In this document: positions 16,650 to 25,536 of the stretch, piece after piece
How positions within the stretch are numbered: the stretch's first letter is position 1
How the letters are laid out: the number at the start of each line of letters is the position of its first letter
Origin: an uncultured Erysipelotrichaceae bacterium
Lineage (GTDB): Bacteria > Bacillota_I > Bacilli_A > Erysipelotrichales > Erysipelotrichaceae
Direction: 5' to 3'
NCBI GenBank assembly: GCA_902766435.1
Contig: CACXDM010000048.1
Location: 1-37,993, forward strand
DNA: 37,993 nucleotides
The notes under the pieces: model-generated
Seen by the model: only the letters and a program-made list of their open reading frames with translations
Database searches by the model: none
What the model was told of the DNA's origin: nothing
Translations under genes and position numbers: made by a program

Positions 16650-17414
16650 ATGATCAATAAGAATTATCTGTTGCAGCTTGATACACTTCTGCGCCGCGGA
16701 TATCCGGCAGACGGCGCTGTATATTTCCTTGATACGCTGCGTGAAAACGGTCTGCCGTATCTGATTCTGACGGAACAGAATGCCCGTACACGGGATCAGA
16801 TCGCTTCGATGATGAACGATGTGGGATTCCACGGGGTAAGACCGGCGAATATCTACACAAGCGTCATGGCAGCTGTGGACTGGGTTCTGTGGAAGGAACC
16901 GTTCCGCAAGACCGCAGCCTATCTTGGCGGACCGGGGCTCAGGCTTACACTTGAGGAAGTCGGAATGACGATCAGGCATATGGATGCGGATGTTCTGTTT
17001 GTCGGGATGAACAGAAATCTCGGCTACCGGGATTATTCGGAAGCGGTGCAGATCATTCATGACGGAGCGATTCTGATTTCGACGGACAGCAGAAGGATTC
17101 AGCGTCAGGAAGGCGCGGAATTCATCGGCAACGGCGCAGTCATCAAGATGCTGGAATATGCGTCCGGAATGAAGGCAATTGACTTCGGCAGAGGAAGTAT
17201 CGGTCTCTACAATATGGCGCTGCGGTATATGCAGGTAGGACCGGGTGATGTCGTTGCGGTCGGAACACAGTTTCCCAAGGATATCGAAACAGCCCGGAAA
17301 ATCGGGATTGAAACGGTATATCTGACAAACGGAAGCTCAATTATGGAGCTCGGCATGGATGAGGAGAACCATCCGGATTATATTGTTGAGGATTTATACG
17401 GTCTCACACGCTGA
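16650..17414 (+). CDS. NagD-type HAD-superfamily protein lacking catalytic residues
   Basis: Protein of 254 residues with the layout of HAD subfamily IIA (NagD/PGP-like sugar or nucleotide phosphatases): an N-terminal core strand, a helix with PADGAVYFLDTLRENGLPYLILTEQNARTRDQI, a cap domain, and a C-terminal IGLYNMALRYM...DIETARKIGIETVYLTNG segment. Every catalytic motif is changed. The nucleophile Asp of DxDGT is Q9 (D11 remains, the Gly is lost), LTNN is LTEQ (40-43), the motif III Lys is R181, and GDxxxTDI is GTQFPKDI (T206 for Asp). Phosphatase activity is unlikely; a binding or regulatory role is inference. The start has GAGGG upstream. It is monocistronic, and the leuS leader follows. 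Confidence 0.85.
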   Translation: MINKNYLLQLDTLLRRGYPADGAVYFLDTLRENGLPYLILTEQNARTRDQIASMMNDVGFHGVRPANIYTSVMAAVDWVLWKEPFRKTAAYLGGPGLRLTLEEVGMTIRHMDADVLFVGMNRNLGYRDYSEAVQIIHDGAILISTDSRRIQRQEGAEFIGNGAVIKMLEYASGMKAIDFGRGSIGLYNMALRYMQVGPGDVVAVGTQFPKDIETARKIGIETVYLTNGSSIMELGMDEENHPDYIVEDLYGLTR

Positions 17415-17421
17415 AGTTTCA

Positions 17422-17450
17422 TTGCAAGTTTGTTCTGAAACTGTTAATAT
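17422..17450 (+). promoter_or_regulatory. Promoter of the T-box-leuS unit
   Basis: TTGCAA (17422-17427), a 17-base spacer and TAATAT (17445-17450) lie immediately upstream of the T-box leader. Confidence 0.6.
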
Positions 17451-17456
17451 ATTTTT

Positions 17457-17655
17457 GCTGTGCAGAAAAAGAACAGTAAGATATCGAGCCGGCAGAGAGA
17501 GACGGAAATACGGTGAAATCCGGAGCGGCGGAATATCCGAACTCACCTTTGGAGCAGACGTGTCATCGCGTTAAGATGAAAAGAGTGCACCCTCGGGTGA
17601 ACTAAGGTGGTACCGCGTGAACAACGTCCTTAGACATGGGACGTTTTATTTTTGA
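17457..17655 (+). promoter_or_regulatory. T-box leader (leucine, CUC specifier)
   Basis: The T-box core AAGGTGGTACCGCG is at 17604-17617. Upstream is a stem I region with AGAGAGA near 17494 and a specifier loop GAA-CTC-ACC, with the specifier CTC (Leu) at 17542-17544. Downstream, AACGTCC (17623-17629) and GGACGTT (17639-17645) form a terminator followed by a T-rich run. Uncharged tRNA-Leu would pair with the core and prevent termination, raising leuS expression. The specifier agrees with the downstream gene. Confidence 0.93.
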
Positions 17656-17667
17656 CAGGGAGGAATT

Positions 17668-20070
17668 ATGGCCTACAACCACAGGAAGACAGAAGAAAAA
17701 TGGAGAAAATACTGGGAAGAGAACAAGACCTTCAAAACTGATGTATGGGATTTCAGCAAACCCAAATTCTATGCTCTGGATATGTTTCCTTATCCGAGCG
17801 GAGCCGGTCTGCATGTCGGACATCCGGAAGGCTATACGGCAACGGATATCGTTTCCCGTAAGAAGAGAATGGAAGGATACAATGTCCTGCATCCGATGGG
17901 ATTTGATTCCTTCGGTCTGCCGGCTGAGCAGTATGCGATCAATACCGGAAAGCATCCTGATCTTTTCACGAAAAAGAACATTGAAATCTTTACCGGTCAG
18001 CTGAAGAATATCGGTTTTTCCTATGACTGGGACCGTGTGATTTCAACATGTGATCCTTCTTATTACAAATGGACGCAGTATATCTTCAAGCTCCTGTTTG
18101 AAGACGGACTGGCAAAATGTGTTGACATGCCGGTCAACTGGTGTGAAGAACTCGGAACAGTACTGGCAAATGATGAAGTCATTGACGGCAAGAGTGAAAG
18201 AGGCGGCTATCCGGTTGTCAGAAAGAACATGCGTCAGTGGGTAATCGACATTGTCAAATACGCTGACAGACTGCTGGAAGGACTCGATGAGATCGACTGG
18301 CCGGAAAGCACGAAGGAAATGCAGAGAAACTGGATCGGCAAATCCGTCGGTGCCCATGTCGTTTTCGCCATTGACGGCTTTGAAGATACATTCACTGTCT
18401 TCACCACCCGCTGTGATACGCTGTTCGGCGCGACGTACTGTGTGCTTGCACCGGAACATAAGCTGGTTGAAAAGATCACCTCTGATGATCAAAGAGAAGC
18501 AGTTGAGTCATATGTCCGTGAGTGTTCGACAAAGAGCGATCTGGAAAGAACCGAACTGAATAAGACAAAGACCGGTGTATTCACCGGCGCGTACGCGGTC
18601 AATCCGGTAAACGGAAAGAAGATTCCGATCTGGATCAGTGACTATGTACTTGCAACATACGGCACCGGGGCGATCATGGCGGTTCCTGCCCACGATACGC
18701 GTGACTATGAATTTGCGAAACAATTCGGACTTGAGATCATCCCCGTTCTTGAGGGCGGCGATATCTCGAAGGAAGCCTGGACTGAGGACGGCACCCATAT
18801 CAACAGTGACTGGCTCAACGGTCTGGATAAAGAAGACGCGATCAATAAAATGACCGCTTGGCTTGAGGAAAAGGGTCTGGGATCCAGAAAGGTGAATTAC
18901 CGTATCCGTGAGTGGATCTTCGCAAGACAAAGATACTGGGGCGAACCGATTCCGATCATCCATCTCGACAATGAGGATATGATTGCACTTCGCGATGATG
19001 AACTGCCTCTGATTCTGCCTGAGCTTGATGATTACAAGCCTTCGAAAACCGGTGCTTCTCCGCTGGAAAAGGCGGTTGACTGGGTCAATGTCGAAGTGAA
19101 CGGGGTTCACGGCAAAAGAGAAACAAGCACTATGCCCGGAAGCGCGGGTTCAAGCTGGTACTTCCTGCGCTATATTGATCCGAAGAACAATGATGCGATC
19201 GCTGATCCCGAACTGATGAAGCACTGGATGCCGGTAGATCTTTATGTCGGCGGTCCCGAACACGCAGTCGGTCATCTGCTCTACAGCAGAATGTGGAACA
19301 ATTATCTGTATGACAAGGGAATTTCCCCCGTTAAGGAACCGTTTAAAAAGCTGGTCCATCAGGGAATGATCCTCGGCGCCAACGGCATCAAGATGGGAAA
19401 ACGTTTCCCCGAATTCATCGTTGATCCCAATGATATCGTCGAACGCTATGGCGCTGATACGCTCCGTCTTTATGAAATGTTCATGGGACCTCTGGAGGCA
19501 AGCAAGCCCTGGAGCGAACAGGGTGTTGAAGGTGCGAGAAGGTGGATTGACCGTGTATGGCGTCTGGCAATGGAAATGCCGGAAAAGATCACGGACGAAC
19601 CGACACCCGAACTCGATTATGTCTATAACTTCACAATTAAGAAGGTTACCGATGATATTGATACGCTCGGCTTCAATACGGCAATCTCTCAGATGATGAT
19701 CTTCGTGAATGACTGTTATAAGGCAAAGGCAGTGAACCGGGATATGCTGCTGGGATTCATCAAGGTTCTCAGCCCGATTACCCCGCACATCTGTGAAGAG
19801 ATTTACAGCACCTATACAGGTAAGGAAACACTTGCCTATGAATCATGGCCTTCCTATGATCCCAAAAAGCTTGAGCTCACAAATGTAACAATTGCCGTTC
19901 AGGTTAACGGAAAGATGAGAGCCAGATTCGAAGCGCCCAAGGATTCCGGAAAGGAAATTCTGGAACAGATGGCAATGGATCTTGCCGATGTGAAGAAGCA
20001 TACTGAAGGGAAAACCGTACGCAAGGTAATTGTTATTCCGAATAAGATTGTGAATATCGTTGTGTCATGA
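17668..20070 (+). CDS. leuS: Leucyl-tRNA synthetase
   Basis: Class I synthetase charging tRNA-Leu, 800 residues. The HIGH motif is HVGH (49-52). The CP1 editing domain is present, with [13 protein letters not shown] and [19 protein letters not shown]. The catalytic core has [16 protein letters not shown] and [11 protein letters not shown], followed by an anticodon-binding domain and a short C-terminal domain ending in [14 protein letters not shown]. The KMSKS loop reads [10 protein letters not shown] (KMGKR, 575-579) instead of KMSKS; the flanking [24 protein letters not shown] is normal, so I take this as a lineage variant. The start ATG has AGGGAGG seven bases upstream, after the T-box terminator. 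Confidence 0.98.
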   Translation: MAYNHRKTEEKWRKYWEENKTFKTDVWDFSKPKFYALDMFPYPSGAGLHVGHPEGYTATDIVSRKKRMEGYNVLHPMGFDSFGLPAEQYAINTGKHPDLFTKKNIEIFTGQLKNIGFSYDWDRVISTCDPSYYKWTQYIFKLLFEDGLAKCVDMPVNWCEELGTVLANDEVIDGKSERGGYPVVRKNMRQWVIDIVKYADRLLEGLDEIDWPESTKEMQRNWIGKSVGAHVVFAIDGFEDTFTVFTTRCDTLFGATYCVLAPEHKLVEKITSDDQREAVESYVRECSTKSDLERTELNKTKTGVFTGAYAVNPVNGKKIPIWISDYVLATYGTGAIMAVPAHDTRDYEFAKQFGLEIIPVLEGGDISKEAWTEDGTHINSDWLNGLDKEDAINKMTAWLEEKGLGSRKVNYRIREWIFARQRYWGEPIPIIHLDNEDMIALRDDELPLILPELDDYKPSKTGASPLEKAVDWVNVEVNGVHGKRETSTMPGSAGSSWYFLRYIDPKNNDAIADPELMKHWMPVDLYVGGPEHAVGHLLYSRMWNNYLYDKGISPVKEPFKKLVHQGMILGANGIKMGKRFPEFIVDPNDIVERYGADTLRLYEMFMGPLEASKPWSEQGVEGARRWIDRVWRLAMEMPEKITDEPTPELDYVYNFTIKKVTDDIDTLGFNTAISQMMIFVNDCYKAKAVNRDMLLGFIKVLSPITPHICEEIYSTYTGKETLAYESWPSYDPKKLELTNVTIAVQVNGKMRARFEAPKDSGKEILEQMAMDLADVKKHTEGKTVRKVIVIPNKIVNIVVS

Positions 20071-20078
20071 TGATACGG

Positions 20079-20113
20079 AAACAGGTCTTTTGTGTTAAAG
20101 GACCTGTTTTTTT
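20079..20113 (+). terminator. Terminator of leuS
   Basis: AACAGGTC (20080-20087) pairs with GACCTGTT (20101-20108) around a 13-base loop, followed by a T run. It lies nine bases after the leuS stop, and its T tail runs into the scpA promoter. Confidence 0.85.
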
Positions 20114-20121
20114 GTTATAAT
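20113..20121 (+). promoter_or_regulatory. Extended -10 promoter of scpA
   Basis: TGT followed by a perfect TATAAT (20116-20121), embedded in the end of the leuS terminator. The predicted transcript start is about 20127-20129, only a few bases before the scpA ATG at 20134. Confidence 0.65.
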
Positions 20122-20133
20122 CGTCTGGTAATC

Positions 20134-20865
20134 ATGGAAGAATTCAAAGTGACGATCAATGATTTCGAGGGTCCCCTTGACCTGATGCTTCATCTGATCA
20201 GGGAAAAGGAAATGGATCTTGCGGATCTTGATTTAAATATACTGACGGACCAGTACATAGCGTTTATTGCCGGCATGGATCAGCTTCATCTGGAGGTTGC
20301 CGGGGAATATCTTGTTGAGATGGCAGCGCTGATCGAATACAAAAGCAAGAAGCTGATTCCGGGCAGTACAGATGTGATGGAAGGGGAATACGAAGAGGAT
20401 CCCAAGGAAAAACTTGTCAGACGTCTGCTGGAGTATCAGCAGTTCAAGGAAGTTACCGGTGATCTGAACGAGATGTTTGTTCACCGGCAGAAACAGATGA
20501 CAAAATCCCTGAGCGCCGAGGCGGAACAGTGGATGAAGCCTGATGAGGATGTCCGTTATCACGGCAGTCCTTATGATCTGATGCGGGCGATGCAGAGATG
20601 CATGATGCGTCTGCGTCTTTCCCGTCCGGTTGAGACCAAGTATACTGCCCGTGAGATATCGGTGGAGGACAGGGAGGCAGAAGTAAAGCTGAAGATCAGC
20701 CGTCTTCCTCTGACATTCCGGTTTGAGGAACTGCTTGATGACTGTCATGACAAGCCGATGTTTATTGCCACGTTTCTTGCCGTTCTTGATCTGGCGCGGC
20801 AGCACAGCATCTTTTTTACAGTGGATGAGAATGATGTGATCTGGTTTTCACGGGGAGGTTCATGA
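20134..20865 (+). CDS. scpA: Segregation and condensation protein A
   Basis: Kleisin subunit of the SMC-ScpA-ScpB condensin, needed for chromosome organisation and segregation. The N-terminal SMC-binding region VTINDFEGPLDLMLHLIREKEMDL is at residues 6-29, followed by the conserved YLVEMAALIEYKSKKLIP. A variable linker and a C-terminal winged-helix segment (RFEELL..C......FLAVLDLARQ) follow. The 243 residues are typical. I chose the ATG at 20134, which gives the usual family N-terminus; a GTG at 20092 lies upstream of the promoter inside the terminator. No clear Shine-Dalgarno is present. The stop overlaps scpB (ATGA). Confidence 0.96.
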   Translation: MEEFKVTINDFEGPLDLMLHLIREKEMDLADLDLNILTDQYIAFIAGMDQLHLEVAGEYLVEMAALIEYKSKKLIPGSTDVMEGEYEEDPKEKLVRRLLEYQQFKEVTGDLNEMFVHRQKQMTKSLSAEAEQWMKPDEDVRYHGSPYDLMRAMQRCMMRLRLSRPVETKYTAREISVEDREAEVKLKISRLPLTFRFEELLDDCHDKPMFIATFLAVLDLARQHSIFFTVDENDVIWFSRGGS

Positions 20866-20867
20866 TC

Positions 20868-21515
20868 ATGACTGAAGATATGATGATCAAAGAAGAAGAT
20901 ACGGTAATTCCTGAAGCGGATGAAGAAGGAAAAGAGACTTCACAGGAAGATATCGCTGATGAAAATGAGACCTTTCTGCAGATGGCATCCGTATTGGAAG
21001 GACTTCTCTTTCTGACCGGAGATGAAGGGATTACACTTGAACAGGCCTGTGATGCACTGGATGTTGAACAGGCATACGCCGAATCACTGTTTGACTATCT
21101 GCAGACATATTATCTGCATGATGAAAGAGGGATCGAGATTGCCTACTATGGCGGGATATACCGTTTCCTCAGCAAGGCAAAGGTTCATGAATATGCAAAG
21201 AAGCTGTTCCGGATTACGAAAGAGAACAAGCTTTCCCAGGCGGCACTGGAAACACTTGCCGTAATTGCGTACAAACAGCCGGTTACCCGGGTGGAGATCG
21301 AGGAAGTGCGCGGTGTCGGCGCGGATATGATGCTCAGAAAGCTCGAGGCCCGCGGTCTGATCAGGGAAAGCGGCAGAAGCGAAGCGCCGGGAAGACCGAT
21401 TCTGTATTCGGTAACCGATGAATTCATGAATGCTTTTGAACTGATGAGTCTTGATGAACTGCCGGAACTGCCGGTATTCGGAGAAGAAGAAAATGAGAAT
21501 GACGATCTGTTTTAA
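20868..21515 (+). CDS. scpB: Segregation and condensation protein B
   Basis: Winged-helix partner of ScpA in the SMC condensin complex. Residues about 40-115 form the first winged-helix domain and about 118-195 the second, with the conserved LSQAALETLAVIAYKQPVTRVEIEEVRGV and EARGLI...GRP.LY.VTDEF signatures. The first 38 residues are an acidic, probably disordered extension. GGGGAGG at 20852-20858 is nine bases before the ATG at 20868 but only three before an in-frame ATG at 20862 that would overlap the scpA stop; I prefer 20868. The protein is 215 residues. The following lipoprotein gene begins inside its last codons. Confidence 0.96.
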   Translation: MTEDMMIKEEDTVIPEADEEGKETSQEDIADENETFLQMASVLEGLLFLTGDEGITLEQACDALDVEQAYAESLFDYLQTYYLHDERGIEIAYYGGIYRFLSKAKVHEYAKKLFRITKENKLSQAALETLAVIAYKQPVTRVEIEEVRGVGADMMLRKLEARGLIRESGRSEAPGRPILYSVTDEFMNAFELMSLDELPELPVFGEEENENDDLF

Positions 21516-22242
21516 ACATACAGCTGCCGCCGTATTGCTTCTGGTCGTAAGCGGCTGTTCCGCACCCGCCGCATCCCAGCATGAGGATACGTATGTCTGC
21601 CGGGAAATCGATTCCTACAACTACAATGAACCGCTCCCGGAAACTGCCGAATCTTCGGATCTGGATGCGTTTATCGGCGGTGATACCCGGATCGGTTCGC
21701 TTGATCTTTACGGGACACTGGAGGAAAAGAACACCGATGTGTATTTTGGTGAATCAATGAATATCTTCCAGGTAAATTCCGTGAATGCGGACGGACAGGA
21801 TGAAACGCTCTATGATCTGCTGATGAAAACGGAAAAGAAAAACATCTATCTGCTTCTCGGACTGAATGAGATCGGCTATGAGAATTATGATTCGGTTGCT
21901 GATCAGTTCCAGTGGCTGATCAATGAAGTGAAGAACGCGCATCCGGATGCGCATCTCTGCTTCATCCTGAATTACACGCCGTCTGTATATTACGGGCTGA
22001 CAACAGAGGAGACAATTGAAAGAACCGGCGCGCTGAATGCCGTGATCAGAGATCTTGTGGTTCAGAATGACTGCTTCTTCCTTGATCTTTCACCGGCTCT
22101 TCTTAGTGAGGAAAAAACACTGAAAAACGAATATACATATGACGGTATTCATCTGAATCCGGAAGGTGTGTCGGTGATGGAAAATTATATCCTGACACAT
22201 GCGCTGAGCGGAGGAGAATATGTTAAAGAAGTTTGTGAGTAG
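21493..22242 (+). CDS. SGNH/GDSL-like lipoprotein
   Basis: Protein of 249 residues. A type II signal peptide ends in VVSGC with the lipidation Cys at residue 22, so it should be anchored on the outer face of the membrane. The mature part resembles an SGNH hydrolase: block I is AFIGGDTRIGSL (59-70), followed by LLLGLNEIGYENY, a flavodoxin-like order of strands and the C-terminal D217-G-I-H220 dyad. The nucleophile position of GDSR-type members is Thr (T65). I chose the ATG at 21493, which has GGAGAAG upstream and overlaps scpB by 23 bases; an upstream ATG at 21451 would spoil the signal peptide. The substrate could be an acylated glycan or lipid, but this is unproven. Confidence 0.82.
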   Translation: MRMTICFKHTAAAVLLLVVSGCSAPAASQHEDTYVCREIDSYNYNEPLPETAESSDLDAFIGGDTRIGSLDLYGTLEEKNTDVYFGESMNIFQVNSVNADGQDETLYDLLMKTEKKNIYLLLGLNEIGYENYDSVADQFQWLINEVKNAHPDAHLCFILNYTPSVYYGLTTEETIERTGALNAVIRDLVVQNDCFFLDLSPALLSEEKTLKNEYTYDGIHLNPEGVSVMENYILTHALSGGEYVKEVCE

Positions 22243-22684
22243 TCTGCTTGCGCTGCTGATTCTGTGCGGCTGCACTTCATCCGAAGGCAGTGTCAACAAC
22301 GGCACGCAGGCCCAGCAGGCAGCGGAGAAACTGGTCAGACGGCTCGGTATGACGGACACAATGGAAGAAGTCAGATACCGTGTTGTCAAGGGATTGTTTT
22401 TCCAGGGGGAAGACGTGATCACGGACGGTTCCGTATATTATTCGAAAATCAACGGAAACAAGGATACGGTCGGTGTCTTCTATACGGATGATACCGAAAC
22501 CTGCATGAAATACCTGCAGGAGTATCTGAAGGACCAGAAAACAGCTACGGAAAGTCAGTATCCTGAGGAAGTCTTCAAGATTTCCAATGCGGTTCTGGAT
22601 GAAAACGGCAAAGTGGTTGTTCTTGTAGTGACATCCGATATTGAAGAAGCCAAGAAGCAGGTAAAGCAGTTTCTCGGCAAGTGA
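22220..22684 (+). CDS. DUF4358-type lipoprotein
   Basis: Protein of 154 residues. A signal peptide with lipobox LILCGC (Cys at about 18) is followed by a compact domain matching DUF4358 lipoproteins of Bacillota: an FFQGEDVITDGSVYYSK segment, VGVFYTDD, a helix with YLQEYLKDQK and the EVFKISNAVL..NGKVVVLVV pair of strands. The function of this family is unknown. It overlaps the SGNH-like gene by 23 bases with GGAGGAG upstream. Pairing of SGNH-like and DUF4358 lipoproteins is, as I recall, seen elsewhere in gut Bacillota, which suggests the two act together in the envelope. purB follows after 27 bases. Confidence 0.8.
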   Translation: MLKKFVSSLLALLILCGCTSSEGSVNNGTQAQQAAEKLVRRLGMTDTMEEVRYRVVKGLFFQGEDVITDGSVYYSKINGNKDTVGVFYTDDTETCMKYLQEYLKDQKTATESQYPEEVFKISNAVLDENGKVVVLVVTSDIEEAKKQVKQFLGK

Positions 22685-22711
22685 TAAAGAGACGGAAGAG
22701 AGGAGACACAT

Positions 22712-24007
22712 ATGATCGAACGTTATTCACGGAAGGAAATGCGTGATATCTGGACGGAAGAAGCGAAATTTCAGGCATGGCTTGATGTTGAGATTCTGAT
22801 TGATGAAGCATGGGCACAGCTTGGCGAGATCCCGATGGAGGATGTGGAGAAGATCAGAAAGAACGCATCCTTTACGGTAGACAGAATTCATGAGATTGAA
22901 GAGGAAACACGACACGATGTTGTTGCGTTTACAAGATGTGTATCGGAAAGCCTCGGAGATGAGAAGAAGTGGGTTCATTATGGTGTAACAAGCACGGATG
23001 TTGTTGATACGGCATATGGTCTGCGCTATAAGAAGGCAAATGCGATCCTGCGTCAGGATATTCTCGATTTCATGGAGATTCTGAAGGAAAACGCCCTGAA
23101 ATACAAAGACACAATCATGATGGGAAGAACACATGGTGTTCATGCCGAAATTACGACTTTCGGAATGAAGTTTGCCCTCTGGTACGAGGAAATGAAGCGG
23201 AATCTTGCCCGTTTCGATCTGGCTGCGGCTGATGTTGAAGCAGGAAAGATCTCCGGTGCTGTGGGAACGTTTGCGAATATACCGCCGTTTGTTCAGGATT
23301 ATGTATGTGAAAAGCTCGGGATTCATTCGGCAAATATCAGTACCCAGATTCTGCAGAGAGACCGTCACGCGCACTATTTCGCAACACTTGCTCTGATCGG
23401 TTCTTCCATTGAACAGATGGCGATGGAAATCCGTCATCTGCAGCGTACCGAGGTCAGAGAAGCGGAAGAGCGCTTCAACAAGGGACAGAAGGGTTCAAGC
23501 GCAATGCCGCATAAGAGAAATCCGATCGGGTCCGAAAACATCTGCGGATGCGCGAGGACACTGCGCGGCTATATGCTTACGGGATATGAAGATGTGCCTC
23601 TCTGGCATGAGCGGGATATCTCCCATTCCAGTGCTGAGAGAATCATTGCGCCGGACGCAACGGAACTGCTTGACTACATGCTGAACAGATTCGGCAGAAT
23701 TCTGAAGAACCTGACGGTATTCCCCGAAAACATGAAGAAGAACATCTGGCTGACGAACGGCGTGATTTTCTCACAAAGATTCATGCTGAAGCTTATTGAA
23801 AAAGGCTGGACAAGAGAAAAGGCATATGACACCGTTCAGCCCCAGGCAATTAAGGCATGGGAAGAAAACCTGAATTTCCGTGATCTGATGGAAGCGGAGC
23901 CTTCCGTAACCGAAGCACTGACAAAAGAAGAAATCGATGACTGTTTTGATCCGTATTATCACGTCAGAAACGTTGACGAGATCTACCGCCGTGTAGGACT
24001 GATCTGA
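22712..24007 (+). CDS. purB: Adenylosuccinate lyase
   Basis: Catalyses two beta-eliminations in purine synthesis: SAICAR to AICAR, and adenylosuccinate to AMP. The signature loop [11 protein letters not shown] with the catalytic Ser is near residue 265. The catalytic-region TSTDVVDTA and [14 protein letters not shown] segments are intact. The 431 residues match the family. AGAGGAG lies upstream of the ATG. It is the last gene of the scpA-scpB-lipoprotein run and is followed by a strong terminator. purA lies 2.5 kb away on the other strand, so the two AMP-branch enzymes are near each other but not co-transcribed. Confidence 0.98.
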   Translation: MIERYSRKEMRDIWTEEAKFQAWLDVEILIDEAWAQLGEIPMEDVEKIRKNASFTVDRIHEIEEETRHDVVAFTRCVSESLGDEKKWVHYGVTSTDVVDTAYGLRYKKANAILRQDILDFMEILKENALKYKDTIMMGRTHGVHAEITTFGMKFALWYEEMKRNLARFDLAAADVEAGKISGAVGTFANIPPFVQDYVCEKLGIHSANISTQILQRDRHAHYFATLALIGSSIEQMAMEIRHLQRTEVREAEERFNKGQKGSSAMPHKRNPIGSENICGCARTLRGYMLTGYEDVPLWHERDISHSSAERIIAPDATELLDYMLNRFGRILKNLTVFPENMKKNIWLTNGVIFSQRFMLKLIEKGWTREKAYDTVQPQAIKAWEENLNFRDLMEAEPSVTEALTKEEIDDCFDPYYHVRNVDEIYRRVGLI

Positions 24008-24043
24008 AGTCTTGACTTGATTTGAAACAGATTTGAGGAAAAG

Positions 24044-24096
24044 AAAAAAGGAAGCACAGTCCTGTCTTCGGCTGAAGCAGACAGCGCTTCCTTTTT
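24044..24096 (+). terminator. Long hairpin terminator of purB
   Basis: An outer stem of 11 bp (24044-24054 with 24086-24096) encloses a second stem CTGTCT/AGACAG. The plus-strand tail is T-rich (CTTTTTGTGTTT), and the minus strand also shows a T run, so it can serve the convergent lipoprotein gene. Confidence 0.88.
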
Positions 24097-24124
24097 GTGT
24101 TTCATTGCATGGATTTTATTCAGA

Positions 24125-25477
24125 TCAGTATAAATCAAAATGAAGTCCCAGGCTTTCGAAGTCTTCCTGATCGATTCTCTCGGCGCCTTTCTCTTCAAAG
24201 GCCTGAAGGAGACTGGCGGCAGATAATCCCTCATAATAATAATTATCGCCTTTAAGCAGGAATCCGGTTTTGCTCAGCGCATTCAGATTCGCGGTGTCAT
24301 TCAGATCTCTTAAAATGATAATTAATCTGATATTTTCATTATCTTCATCAAATACAACCTCTTTGAAGTCCAGCGCGTCGAAACCGGGATAGTTGTCTTC
24401 AAAAGATATTGATTCGATATCTTCTTTCTTGACTCCCAGTGACTTCGGGAGAATGAGTTCGTCAATCATTCCCTGAAGCGTGCCGGTCGCTTTATCGTAA
24501 AAGACGGTTAAGTACTCGTCCATCCCGTTGGCTCCGGGCAGCTTGCAGACATCATATCCCGGACGCTGATATTCCTGATAATAACTGTCACCGGGGGTAA
24601 AGAGTATCTGATCGTTGTCCATCGTCAGATGAACCGGAACAGCGGCCAGTTCGTTATATTGATCATCAGTGATAAGGAGGCGGGTGTCTGCGGATTCAAA
24701 AGAAGCCGGGGAATAGTCCTCGCTGTTATGGACTCTGATCGACAGCAGGCTTTTTCTTCCTGCAGGAGTTGACGGCGGAAAGCATCCGATTCCTTTTTCA
24801 CCTCTGGGCTTCCCGTCTACCAGTTCATAGTTATAGTCTGTATCGGTGCGGATTGTTTTGTCGGTGTCATTGGATACAAGAAAGACTGCATTATTATCCT
24901 GATTATCGGAAACAAAGGATCCGAGATAGCTCAGTTTGATACCGCCCTCATCATACAGAACATCCTGAGAATGCTGAAGGACAGGATCACCCTGATCAGG
25001 GTTATTCTGGACAAGACGGATCAGTTCCGGCTCGGAATAGGACTCTTCCGCTTCTTTCTTGATACTTACCCATGTATCGATTGTCCTGATTTCCTTAAGA
25101 CCGGCAAAGTTCAGAATATCCAGATCGATATAGAACTCCATCTTTTCGGTCGCCGAAGGTTTAACTTCCGTGAAATATCCGTCTGCCGTGACTTCTCCGT
25201 TGATCAGCAGGGGAAGCATTTTGAATTCAACTGCTTCCGAACAGTTGTTAGTGATGTCACAGTCCACAACATGAAGTGTATCGGATTGAAAGTATTCTGT
25301 AATTTTGACCGTCATATCATTTTTCTGATAGACGATGCCATCTTCAAAGCCTTCAGGCAGAACGATACCGTCACCGTTTTCCTGCGGGGAAGAAGAGGCG
25401 GTGTTTCCTCCGCATGCACTCAGCGTGAGGACGGACAATGAGAAAAGAGCAGCGATTGTGAGCCGTGACATATTCAT
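24125..25477 (-). CDS. Lipoprotein of unknown function
   Basis: Protein of 450 residues. A lipoprotein signal peptide with LTLSAC (Cys at 22) is followed by a short Ser/Asn-rich linker. The mature region is acidic, mostly beta-like and has no motif I recognise. Two segments (about 50-150 and 185-280) both look like immunoglobulin-type or beta-sandwich modules, each with a VSNDT/DITNNC-type strand, which may mark a repeated fold. The ribosome site AAAGGAG lies eight bases before the ATG. It has its own promoter (25507-25536) and shares the terminator region with purB. It could be a surface adhesin or a stress-related lipoprotein; nothing here decides. Confidence 0.75.
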   Translation of the reverse strand: MNMSRLTIAALFSLSVLTLSACGGNTASSSPQENGDGIVLPEGFEDGIVYQKNDMTVKITEYFQSDTLHVVDCDITNNCSEAVEFKMLPLLINGEVTADGYFTEVKPSATEKMEFYIDLDILNFAGLKEIRTIDTWVSIKKEAEESYSEPELIRLVQNNPDQGDPVLQHSQDVLYDEGGIKLSYLGSFVSDNQDNNAVFLVSNDTDKTIRTDTDYNYELVDGKPRGEKGIGCFPPSTPAGRKSLLSIRVHNSEDYSPASFESADTRLLITDDQYNELAAVPVHLTMDNDQILFTPGDSYYQEYQRPGYDVCKLPGANGMDEYLTVFYDKATGTLQGMIDELILPKSLGVKKEDIESISFEDNYPGFDALDFKEVVFDEDNENIRLIIILRDLNDTANLNALSKTGFLLKGDNYYYEGLSAASLLQAFEEKGAERIDQEDFESLGLHFDLY

Positions 25478-25506
25478 GTTTGTTTCTCCTTTATGTTGTC
25501 ACAGAT

Positions 25507-25536
25507 ATCATAAGGCACGATAAGCAAAGCGCGCAA
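25507..25536 (-). promoter_or_regulatory. Promoter of the 450-residue lipoprotein gene
   Basis: On the minus strand, TTGCGC (25531-25536), an 18-base spacer and TATGAT (25507-25512). The start codon is 30 bases downstream. Confidence 0.5.
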
